A stretch of DNA of 64,000 bases from Pectinophora gossypiella (Eukaryota; Arthropoda; Insecta; Lepidoptera; Gelechiidae). The notes beneath the pieces are model-generated. The model did not search any database and was not told the origin of the DNA. It saw nothing but the letters and a program-made list of their open reading frames with translations. Numbering within the stretch: position 1 is the first letter of the stretch; the number at the start of each line of letters is the position of its first letter. Below are positions 45,286 through 54,900 of the stretch, piece by piece. Made by a program: the position numbers and the translations under genes. The stretch is taken from NCBI RefSeq assembly GCF_024362695.1, contig NC_065417.1, positions 7,247,001 through 7,311,000 of the forward strand, in the 5' to 3' direction.

Positions 45286-47106
45286 ATGGATGTGAAAATA
45301 CAATGTACATATTGTAAAAGATCTGCTGAAATTCGAGACTCAATCCATTGCTCCACCTGTAAAAATAATTATCACTATGACTGTTCTGGATGCTCCGAGA
45401 AGTTGTACCGGCTAATGACTGCAGACAAGAGAAGACAGTGGAAATGTAAATCGTGTATACAAAAAGCGCGACAGAATAGTAATAATAAAAACGTTTACCG
45501 AAATATTAACAACTCAAAAATTACTCCAAATAGCGTAAAGAAAACTCCAGTAAATAAACCCACTATTTCTTCTGCATCAGCCAGCGCTACAGCAAATGTG
45601 GAGGTTGAAAATAAAAAATGCGATGTAGAGTGTAAGACGTCATGTGACAATGTAACGGTAAGAAATAAGTACAAAATTAATATTCCCACATATAACTCGT
45701 ATCACTCCTTATCTGAAGAAGAGATTCTGAACTCTACAGAAGCGTGTGACAACATCAGCCTGAATATGAGCTGTCCGGAGCCAATACGAAACTCAAGTCA
45801 TGAAATAAATGCTATAAGGAAAAAGGCGGAAGACATGAAGATGGAGCTAGATAGTGCCGAGTATCAAATTGAAGAGTTATTGTCTGAAAACGGACTTCTC
45901 AAGAAAAAGATAGCGGAGTATGAAAAAAGAATAGGTTTGCTGACCGATATATGCAGCTCTGCATCGAAAACTACATCTAAAAGCGTCACCAAGAAAAAGA
46001 GGAGAGCCCGTGTCAGGGTATATAGCACTGCTCATTCTCCAATAACTCCACGATCTTCAGGGTCTTTCTTAAATTCGACTAGTATAGATGTTTTCCAAGG
46101 CTGCCCCATTATTGACCAAAAGATTCCTGAGTTAGATCTAGTTGACCCGTTAGTAGACCATACCGATACACCTAAATCCGGCGCTCCAAGGGGTGATGGG
46201 ACACTACAAGCATTACAGAGTAGTAGAACGGCTAGTTCACAGGCGTCAAGCAAGCATAGAGTTCTTCTTCTGTCTGATGAATCGGGGCGTCATCTGTGCA
46301 ACACACCTGAGAATGGTGAAAGTCAACAGGAACAAACCGCGGCATCCAAACATCCCAGGGGCGGTAAACACAAGGTGCTACTGCTAGCGGACGAAACGGG
46401 CCGAGGCCTGCGTCATGTGTTGGAAGATCGTCTTGGCAATGAATACCAAGTAACCTCGATACTGAAACCGTACGCGTGCTTGAGTAAGATTGTTTCCAGA
46501 CATATTGACCAATGTAAGGATTTTACAGATGAAGATTATGTGATTGTATTAGCAGGCTCACATGATAATAATTTAATGCATTTTCAATCGTATTTACATT
46601 ATACTTTAAATGTACTACATAACACCAATGTTCTGGTTGGCAAAATTAAGAAAAATCAGTGGTTTAATGAACGAAAACTAAATGAGTTGATTCAATTAAT
46701 ATGCTCTAATATTGAGAATGCACACGCAACAGAGTTATGTTACTTCAGTGATGATAAGGTAGATAAAAAAAGTACAGGCAGGGTAATTATATTAGATATT
46801 TTGCTGTTAAATTGTAAAAATAAGAACAAAATAAACTCAGTTAGCAATCATAAAAAAACCACTCGAAATGCTATAAATGTAATAGACGTAGTGACACTGT
46901 GCATATGTATTATCAAAACGCGAGAGGACTTCGCACCAAACTACAAGATTTCTATGAAAATGTCTCTAGTTCATCAGCCGACATTTGGGCAATTACTGAA
47001 AGTGGCTTGCATGAGTCAATATATGACGGGGAAATTGTACCGCGGGGATATAGTTTGGTGCGATGTGATCGTGCGGACGGGCGTAAGCAAGGTGGTTCGC
47101 TACTAG
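45286..47106 (+). CDS. LINE ORF1: PHD-like zinc finger, coiled coil, SGNH-like region
   Basis: 606 residues. Residues about 5-60 form a Cys/His zinc finger of PHD type (CTYCKRSAEIRD, CSTCKNNYHYDCSGC, WKCKSC). About 175-225 is heptad-like and charged, probably a coiled coil (KKAEDMKMELDSAEYQIEEL). A second part from about 365 (HKVLLLADETGRGLRHVLED ... DYVIVLAGSHDNN) resembles the SGNH esterase region found in CR1-group ORF1 proteins, but the expected GDS-like serine is replaced by DET, so it is unlikely to be catalytic. An earlier HRVLLLSDESGRHLC near 325 looks like a partial internal repeat of that block. The role should be RNA binding and nucleoprotein assembly. The last 69 codons overlap ORF2. 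Confidence 0.85.
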   Translation: MDVKIQCTYCKRSAEIRDSIHCSTCKNNYHYDCSGCSEKLYRLMTADKRRQWKCKSCIQKARQNSNNKNVYRNINNSKITPNSVKKTPVNKPTISSASASATANVEVENKKCDVECKTSCDNVTVRNKYKINIPTYNSYHSLSEEEILNSTEACDNISLNMSCPEPIRNSSHEINAIRKKAEDMKMELDSAEYQIEELLSENGLLKKKIAEYEKRIGLLTDICSSASKTTSKSVTKKKRRARVRVYSTAHSPITPRSSGSFLNSTSIDVFQGCPIIDQKIPELDLVDPLVDHTDTPKSGAPRGDGTLQALQSSRTASSQASSKHRVLLLSDESGRHLCNTPENGESQQEQTAASKHPRGGKHKVLLLADETGRGLRHVLEDRLGNEYQVTSILKPYACLSKIVSRHIDQCKDFTDEDYVIVLAGSHDNNLMHFQSYLHYTLNVLHNTNVLVGKIKKNQWFNERKLNELIQLICSNIENAHATELCYFSDDKVDKKSTGRVIILDILLLNCKNKNKINSVSNHKKTTRNAINVIDVVTLCICIIKTREDFAPNYKISMKMSLVHQPTFGQLLKVACMSQYMTGKLYRGDIVWCDVIVRTGVSKVVRY

Positions 47107-49796
47107 TGGCAGCGCCCGCCTTACGACTACAGCCTCTGCCTTTGCCCCATACTGAAAATTTAGACGATGCAATTTTTGAGTTAGTTTGTGCAGATGTATA
47201 TAAAGGCAAGAAAAGACTGTTTGCATGTTGTGTAGCTTACATTCCTCCGGCAAGTAAAGACGCTGAATACATGCGTTTATTTGAGTTAATTGAAAAATGC
47301 TGTGATATGTATTGTGATGTAATTGTTATAGGAGATTTTAATATGTATTCGGCAAGTGACGATATAAAATGTTATTACGGATATTTTATGACAGTCTGCG
47401 AATTTCGCCAGTTTAATGAAATAGCTAATTGTAATAATAGAATATTGGATCTAGTACTCTATAAATCAGGCAAATATGATATAGCAGTTAGCGCCGAGCA
47501 TGATCATTTAATAAACATGGATCCCCAGCATCCACCTCTGCAAATTATCTGTACCCGTAGAGCCACAACATTCCCTAGCAAACGTAGCTATCGCCAACCT
47601 GTCAGTAGAGTTTCGAGTCAGGGAGATCAAAGAGGGAGCTGGAATTTTCATAGATGTGATTTTCATGCTTTATATTCTTCCTTGACTGCGACAGATTGGA
47701 GTTCTCTTTACGAAACGACGTCAGTAAATGAGGCTTTGAATATTTTCTATTCAATAATAAATGATACCATAGACCGTTGCGCACCTAGAAAGCGTGGTAA
47801 ACTTAATACTGATTCTAGATATATATATCCCGAGTGGTTTACTTCGGATATCATATGGGACATTAAGGAAAAGGCTAAGTGGCATAAAGCGTACAAGGCT
47901 GGTAAATCGGAAGGGGAATATAAGATGTTTTCTTTTTATAGGGCACAAGTAAAACAGAAGATTCAGATCGCACACGAGCAGTTTAAAGCGCGCGTGCAAG
48001 AACAATTAATTAAAGATCCGATAGCTTTTTGGTCCTTTGTGAAAAGTAAAAGAGAAAACCGTAATAAGACTCAGATCACCGAAGAGGGAGAAGTTCTGCA
48101 GGACCACCGCTGTGCGCAAGCATTTGCAGAGTATTTTCGGACGATATACGAAAGTGAAAGTCCAAACCTAGATGCAGCAGTGGCTGCAACGACGGCCGCC
48201 GAGAAGGCCGGAACAAATGCAGACCGTGTTTGTGTCCCACCAATCACACTAAAAGATGTGCGTATAACTCTCACGCATCTGAAACCGAAAAAGTCTTGTG
48301 GGCCGGATGGCATACCGCCATTTATAGCAAAGGATTGTGCGTCAATCCTGGCTGAGCCACTGTTGTATTTATGCAACTTATGTCTGTCTTTCGCCACGTA
48401 TCCAGATCCATGGAAAACAACAAGAGTGGTGCCGGTACCAAAAAGCGCCTCTAACTCAGAATTGTCTAACTACAGACCAGTAGCGGTGTTGTCTACCTTT
48501 GCTAAGGTATTTGAGTCAATCTTGTATACTGTAATATATCCGCAAATACAATCAAAATTGTCAGACTGTCAGCACGGCTTTAGACCGGGTCGTGGAACAC
48601 ATAGTAATCTTATGTGTTTTACCCAGGACACAGCCACAGCCCTGGACACAAAGATAGGTGGACAAGTAGATGTCGCCTATTTTGATTTTAAGAAGGCATT
48701 CGACATGGTTAATAATGACATCTTATTAGAAAAATTAGCGATTTTTGGATTTACACCCTCTTTGCTAGCCTTTTTCGCTAGCTATTTAAGCAATCGTAGA
48801 CAATATGTAGAGTACGCTGGAGAAACTTCAGATTTGTATAAAACACCGTCGGGAATAAGTCAGGGAAGCAACTTGGGGCCATTACAGTTTGTTTTAATGA
48901 TAAATGATTTACCGGAAGTGATCCAACACGCAAATTGTTTACTTTTCGCGGATGATCTAAAATTGTATACTACGGTTAATAATGAAGAGGACTACGAGCG
49001 TCTGCGGCGCGATATTGACAATGATGTTCAATGGAGTAAGAAGAACAAACTTTTCTTCAATATAGCAAAATGTAACATAATGACATGTACGCGAACAAAA
49101 ACTCCCCAACTCTACCAATACAATATTGATGGTGTTCCGATTACTAGAGTCACTTCAGTTAGAGATTTGGGTGTACAGGTAAATTATGATCTCAAGTTTG
49201 GTGATCATATTAAAGTATGTAAAAAAGCATTCCAAATGTTGGGTTTTGTTTTGCGGAACTCTAAAGACTTCAGTAATATAAACACAATTAAGACGTTATA
49301 CAACACTCTGGTGAGAAGTCGATTAGAGTATAACAGTATGGTGTGGAATCCATTAGAAGCTAAGTACAGCAACATGATCGAAAAGCTTCAAAATAAGTTC
49401 TTACGATTCATGTACCTGAAGCAATATGGAGTATATCCACGCTACCCCTTGATGTATCCATCGTTATTTGTTTTAGGAATGATCGGGTATAATAAACTGG
49501 ACGTTAGGAGACAATTAGCCCTCGTTACGTATACATTAAAAGTATTTCGTGGTAAACTATTTAATCCGAAAATGTTAGAGTCTATACAAATTAGAGTGCC
49601 AAACACCAGACTTAGGCTCGTAGCACAGAGAAACGAAGTATTCGCTTTGCCTCAGTGTAGGACGAATATACTGAGGTACGCACCTTTGACTACAGCCCTC
49701 CGTACTCTTAATGATATCGCACATGAAATAGACATATTTCATTGTTCGCTGGCGAAATTCGAAGAGGCCGCTTTGCATTATTTAACCAATAAGTAA
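46899..49796 (+). CDS. LINE ORF2: endonuclease and reverse transcriptase
   Basis: 965 residues. The AP-like endonuclease at the N-terminus shows YYQNARGL (4-11), WAITESGL (~31-38), GDFN (~147) and a late D..HPPL motif (~208-214). Reverse transcriptase runs from about 465 (KKSCGPDGIPP) through NYRPVAVLS, QHGFRPGRGTHSNL, FDFKKAFD and GISQGSNLGPLQ to catalytic FADD near 682. A C-terminal basic region follows. No RNase H domain seen. The frame is -1 relative to ORF1 and overlaps it by 208 bases. The first Met (46899) lies two codons before the conserved YYQN motif, a sensible start. Confidence 0.93.
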   Translation: MHMYYQNARGLRTKLQDFYENVSSSSADIWAITESGLHESIYDGEIVPRGYSLVRCDRADGRKQGGSLLVAAPALRLQPLPLPHTENLDDAIFELVCADVYKGKKRLFACCVAYIPPASKDAEYMRLFELIEKCCDMYCDVIVIGDFNMYSASDDIKCYYGYFMTVCEFRQFNEIANCNNRILDLVLYKSGKYDIAVSAEHDHLINMDPQHPPLQIICTRRATTFPSKRSYRQPVSRVSSQGDQRGSWNFHRCDFHALYSSLTATDWSSLYETTSVNEALNIFYSIINDTIDRCAPRKRGKLNTDSRYIYPEWFTSDIIWDIKEKAKWHKAYKAGKSEGEYKMFSFYRAQVKQKIQIAHEQFKARVQEQLIKDPIAFWSFVKSKRENRNKTQITEEGEVLQDHRCAQAFAEYFRTIYESESPNLDAAVAATTAAEKAGTNADRVCVPPITLKDVRITLTHLKPKKSCGPDGIPPFIAKDCASILAEPLLYLCNLCLSFATYPDPWKTTRVVPVPKSASNSELSNYRPVAVLSTFAKVFESILYTVIYPQIQSKLSDCQHGFRPGRGTHSNLMCFTQDTATALDTKIGGQVDVAYFDFKKAFDMVNNDILLEKLAIFGFTPSLLAFFASYLSNRRQYVEYAGETSDLYKTPSGISQGSNLGPLQFVLMINDLPEVIQHANCLLFADDLKLYTTVNNEEDYERLRRDIDNDVQWSKKNKLFFNIAKCNIMTCTRTKTPQLYQYNIDGVPITRVTSVRDLGVQVNYDLKFGDHIKVCKKAFQMLGFVLRNSKDFSNINTIKTLYNTLVRSRLEYNSMVWNPLEAKYSNMIEKLQNKFLRFMYLKQYGVYPRYPLMYPSLFVLGMIGYNKLDVRRQLALVTYTLKVFRGKLFNPKMLESIQIRVPNTRLRLVAQRNEVFALPQCRTNILRYAPLTTALRTLNDIAHEIDIFHCSLAKFEEAALHYLTNK

Positions 49797-50076
49797 TATA
49801 GAATTTAACATAAGTTCCTATTTAATTTATTTATGACATTGTTTTTTTAGACTATAAGTTCTTTCTTGTTTATTTAGTACGTAATGTCTCATGTTATGTT
49901 ATTGTTTCCAATTTTTTCATTAATTTTTAATAATTTGTTTGAGAATAAGAATGAATGTTGAACATATTTTTAATTTTAATTTTATAACGTATTTTTCATG
50001 ATTGCTATATATTTAAGATGTTGTCGAATTGGGACCCTACCTGTAATGAAAACATTGTATGAGCATGTAAGAATTT

Positions 50077-50098
50077 AATAAAAAAAAAAAAAAAAAAC
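50077..50098 (+). terminator. LINE poly(A) tail
   Basis: A run of about 20 A follows TTTAATA at the LINE 3' end and joins directly to the ACTACTATTGG flank that is also present in copy 1. Confidence 0.85.
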
Positions 50099-51404
50099 TA
50101 CTATTGGTATTGGGGCGACGATACCACCACGAACTCTTTAAAATCATCATCAGACTAGAAAGGATTCGTGTCCGGATTACTTGTGGCTTTGCTCACTCTA
50201 TTGAGTCTATACACTTATGTATTGAATGATCTAAGATATTTGATTAGTATGCGGTCACGTCACAGGTATGATCGGACGACGTGCGCAATGTCCGCTGGAG
50301 CGCTACGGGCGACTCGTGAAGACTCCTCGAGACTACCCCACGCGGCCGCCGCTGCCGCCTGGACAAATATACGACCCCTACAAGCAAACTATTGTATTCC
50401 TAGGGTACCTATTTTATGACTATTCTGTCTGCTCCGTGTTTGCTACTACTTTAGGATTTACGTAGCCTACTCCGATAAGTCAAGAGTAAGAGTTGGGATT
50501 ATTAAAATTTTCAATAAAAGATACTTAGACCACGTGATGACGTGAATAGTTATATAGCTTTCACGTTCTCATTACTTTGTTTAGAACCTCCCTAGCGTTT
50601 ATCCTGTTGTAAGTATTCAGGTGAGATTTTTGAAAGACGCGAATTTTTATTTTTTCATACTCTTTCCGGCCATCTGAGGTAATGTCTACCATACGTCACA
50701 CCAAAAATGTTTGTATTGTGGTAAAGATAGATTCGATAGCTCCAATGGTATACGTAAACATAGGTTGCATTGGTTTTTTGAGCGAAAAAAGCGGATAGAA
50801 AAAATATCCTAACGGATGCGCTGCAAAACGAAGATTTATGTCCCCTCGACAAGGGCCCTCGGAGATAAAGGTTCAGATGGCTGGGTGCACTTTTATGATG
50901 ATTATTGAATTTAGTATAGCTGGCCGGCACTCTCACGCACGGTTGTTGAAGCAACGCACATCATCAAATAAATATAAGAATAGTCTCAATACTCTTAATC
51001 AAAAGACTACTTATAAAATTAAAGGATCTACTCACCAAATCGTAACTTCCAGGTCGGTGATAGGCGACCCGATATCATACAAGTTGCCACCGGCGAGAAG
51101 CGAGATACCCGACGAGGTGTGGGCGGAACCGCGACAACTCTCCGTCACACAGCTCAACCCAGAGGTCTTGGAACGAGTGATGCGTGGATATTGACAGACC
51201 CCCGACCCAGACAATTCAATGCAAGAAAAAGACGGTAGCAGGAACTTGTGTAATATTCCAGCCTTTATGCATCCTTTCCGAAAAATTTATGTACACCCAG
51301 GCGCGACAAGTAGGGGTTTTGAAGCTTTTCGTGATCGCCTTAGAATGCTCCCAGTACTATTGTGTTGAAAAAAAAAACAATAGTAACTATAGTTTCAATA
51401 TCGA

Positions 51405-51671
51405 TAGCACAATCGATATATTAGGAAATTCACTAATTACGGAATTCTGTAATTTGGACACATATACAAAAAAAATACTTGAGTTTTATAACTTTACAAT
51501 ATGTTTACTGTTGGTATACCTATTTAAATAAATAAAATAAAATTCACCTTTACTATCGATAGTGCTATCGACACAGTGCACTGTGTTTATTTTATTTATT
51601 TATACACTGCTGTGCAGTGTGTGTGCTAGTGATAGTGTATGTCAACTATCGATAATCAAGCTATCGATAGT
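51405..51671. promoter_or_regulatory. TATCGATA cluster, copy 2
   Basis: All four TATCGATA palindromes of copy 1 are kept in the duplicated spacer between the CIMIP1-like 3' end and UTP4 copy 2. Nearby bases have changed (GTCGACTATCG to GTCAACTATCG). Confidence 0.5.
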
Positions 51672-51913
51672 TCGGCAACAGTACCCAGTATCGCTACTTT
51701 GCGACTTGAGCTTATTAGATAAATCCGTTATTTTCAAGCAATACGAATAAATAACCGTAAATAGTGCATACTTATTTTAGATAGCAGTATTTCCTATCAA
51801 AAGCGTCTATTGGTTAAGGCAGTCTGTAGTTTATAAACATTAATTATTGGTGAGTTGTTTGTTTTGTAAGAAATAAATACGTTTTTCTACAATTAAAATA
51901 GTTTTATTACTAT

Positions 51914-54900
51914 CTAAGACCACCGATTGACCTGAACGGGCGCGGGCAGCTGAGAGACGATGTTCTCCGGGAGTACTTCTAGTAGCACAGCTTCATCCGT
52001 GTCCAACCAGTGGAAACCAGTCAAATACTGAAAATAAACGTTTTAATCTTTAGTGAATGAAACTCAAAGCACACAAAAGCGGTCTCACTCAAGTGTCTGA
52101 CGATTTGGCGAAAAAGGCTCGATGGAATGGTTCTTGGTGCCGTGAGAGGGTCTGCTGTGATGCATCTCACTAGCACAGTGGCTCGCGATCTATAGTTACA
52201 TGTAATATAGAATTTTCATAACTGACGAATAAAATGTTCCAATATAGTTTTTGATATATATTTCGCATACCTTTATAGGAATAACGTTAAATCCGATAGT
52301 TTTCGGAGCAGCTGGCTTTCTTTTCACTATAGGCTCCATTTCTTCACTCTGAAATAAAAGTAAGTAATGAGTTTCAGAACAGTCTTTCTTATCTTGCTAA
52401 CAATTGAAAAACGAATAAGCCGTGATTGTTCCGTTGAAAGTGCACGTTGAATTGACTACAACGTCACGCATTCGAATTTAAACTACTGAATCCGAATTTA
52501 TCTTCAAATTCTTGTTTACGTAGAACCCAAATACTTGATATCACGTGCTTAACGGTGTAGGAAAAAGTCGCGAGGAAATCCAGACACTGAACAACTCAAA
52601 GAACAGATTTTCGGAGGATTTTTCAGAGGCAACTGCTAATCTGACCTTCCGACTCGTAGGGAAACCCGAAGTATTACTTCATCAGTCCCTCATTACTGAG
52701 GATCAGGATCCCGCAATTTCTCTCCATTCCAAGCATGGAATGATTTTAAGATTTGGAGTTGGTTGGAGTTGGAATGATTTGGAGTTGCATGGACTGCTCG
52801 ACGCATGTTTTCCCCAACTATCTTCCTCGCTGCGTCAAAATATCTTTGGTGCATGCCTCTTCCATTTGTCCCACGATTATGCACATCCTACGTACGATCA
52901 GTAACCTAAATGTTAAGGCACCTAAGGTAAGCAAGCAGGCCGAACAGTGCCTTAATAAACCTGTATATTACGTTACTGCAATGATCGTAAATTAATAGCT
53001 TCATTTAAACTGACCTGTTTGCTCCGGTCCAGTATCCAAAGCGAAGTTTCGTCTTGGCAGACGAGCGCACGTCGCCGCGGGTGCACCGACACTGACGTCA
53101 CAGCCGACGTGCGCGCCAGCCACTCGCTAGGCAACGCACCACCCGGCCACCCCGTCACTTTCTTATTGGCTAAGTCGTATTCTAAGATCTGAATACAAGA
53201 AACAGCACAGCATTTCAGAAAACGTCACGTAGGTCAGGTAACCGTCTAACGTGATGGAGAATTGGAGAACTGGTAACCTTTCACTATAAACTTCGACGTA
53301 TGTATCTTTAGAGGACTATACCAAAAGTAACTGCTAGTTATCTTGCCCACAGCTCTAACTACAGAGCATTGATTAAATATATATTTTAACCGACTTCAAA
53401 AAAAGGAGGAGGTTCTCTATTCGTCAGGGTCTTTTTTTATTTGAATAAATATTGTAGTACGTAGAGAAAACAGTCTATCTAGGTTGTGATAGCTAGAATC
53501 ATTGATGCTAGACTTCGAGAGTACCATCGGGTAAGTTTGTGTTAAAAAAACAAATACAAAAATATACAAACCGTTTGATCCGAGTATACGACGATAAGTG
53601 TTTCCTTTTCGTCGTCGACTGTCATGGCTGTCGGTACGCACTGGTACTTGGGTAGCGTGATGTGGGGGACGAACTCCTTCTTATTGTCCACTAATACCTC
53701 GATCACTCCATTAGCATCGCCCACTATTATATATGTACTGCCTGAAGGCGTCTTCTTGGAGACTAACAGGTGTATTATAGATGTTGTTTTTAACACTGGA
53801 ATAGGCAAATCACGAATTTGGTTATATAAAGACTGATGTGGCACGTGATAGTTTCCAACTAACCAAATCAGTTACTTTTCACTAAACGTCAAAACACGAA
53901 ATGACTATGGAATTTGTATGAAAAAGCAAACTGTGATGTCATAGAAAAATTTTACAAAATGTCGCACATATTATTACCATTTTCTTAACAAAGAAAAATT
54001 TGTAAATAAGTTAAGAAAGAAAACGTTTTTTTGTCACCTTTAGACCTGTTTAGTAATCGGAATTTAATAATTTATCTATGACCTAGGAAACTACCCAATT
54101 GTAGTTTGATTATTAGAAAATTCCAAGCTGCTTGTCATGACTTTAGGAAGCAGGAATCGACTAAAGGAGCATTAAATTATTAGGAGGAATTTTATGCTAT
54201 AATCTGGTAAACCGCCACTTTATAATTTATTATAAATCGTAGTAGGACGTTACTAAAAGTGGCTGCCAATTGTTTTCTGGTGTTTCTATAAAAATACCAT
54301 ACACTTACTTTTGTTCCCTGTAACAGTCTGTATGACAGTGGCGCCGGCCTCTGGGTCAATAAATAGCACGTGGAGTGCTCCGTCCGAGTGCATGATCATA
54401 GTACGTGAGTCATCCGTGAACGCCACCCGGTCACATGTGCCTGTGAGACCCGCCAGGTACAACTTTGACACAGATATGTTCGACTGGTCATCGTTTAAAT
54501 CGTCCTGCAAATTTTCAAATGAAAAAAAAGTCATGAAAAGTAATTTTTCGTCAATTCTTATTGCTTATTTCTTAACAAGTGAAGAGAGAATGTCATAACA
54601 TTTTCGTTTTTTATTATCAGGTTACAATACCATAACTATTGCACAAAAACACAAGGCATGAGGTAAAATATGTACAATAGGCGGCCTTATTGCTAAAAAC
54701 AATTTTTTCCAGGCAACCTTAACACTTTTTACTTCGACAAATACCTAGTCAATTCAAATACTTACAGTGTCCAATTTAAGCATCCTGACATCACTATCTG
54801 AGGAGTAGAATATGAACTCTCCTGATGGCGACATGGCACAACACTGTATTTGTTTTTTATGTTTACTCTTTATTGATACCAGCTTCACTGGGTTTTCTAT

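Larger units (their letters stand above)
44776..50100 (+). mobile_element. Complete CR1/Jockey-group LINE with target-site duplication
   Basis: The element is 44781-50095, set by comparison with the empty site in copy 1 (GCAACTACTATTGG at 25842-25855). AACTA is duplicated at 44776-44780 and 50096-50100. It has a 5' UTR starting TAACGCCTGGTATAACGCC, two open ORFs, a short 3' UTR, and a tail of about 20 A residues after GAATTTAATA. Full length, open frames and absence from copy 1 mark it as young. The host intron is intron 3 of the CIMIP1-like copy. Confidence 0.93.
44342..51194 (+). pseudogene. CIMIP1-like gene, headless copy with LINE in intron
   Basis: Only exons 3-5 are present (44342-44458, 50266-50404, 51053-51194). 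Exons 1 and 2, including the start codon, are absent because the duplicated block starts inside intron 2. The remaining frames are open, with one visible change (QVYDPY to QIYDPY). Intron 3 contains a complete LINE, and the donor at 44459 changes from GTAGGT to GTAGAT. Without an acquired start it should not make the full protein. If this block is really the other haplotype, the head would be shared with copy 1. Confidence 0.75.
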
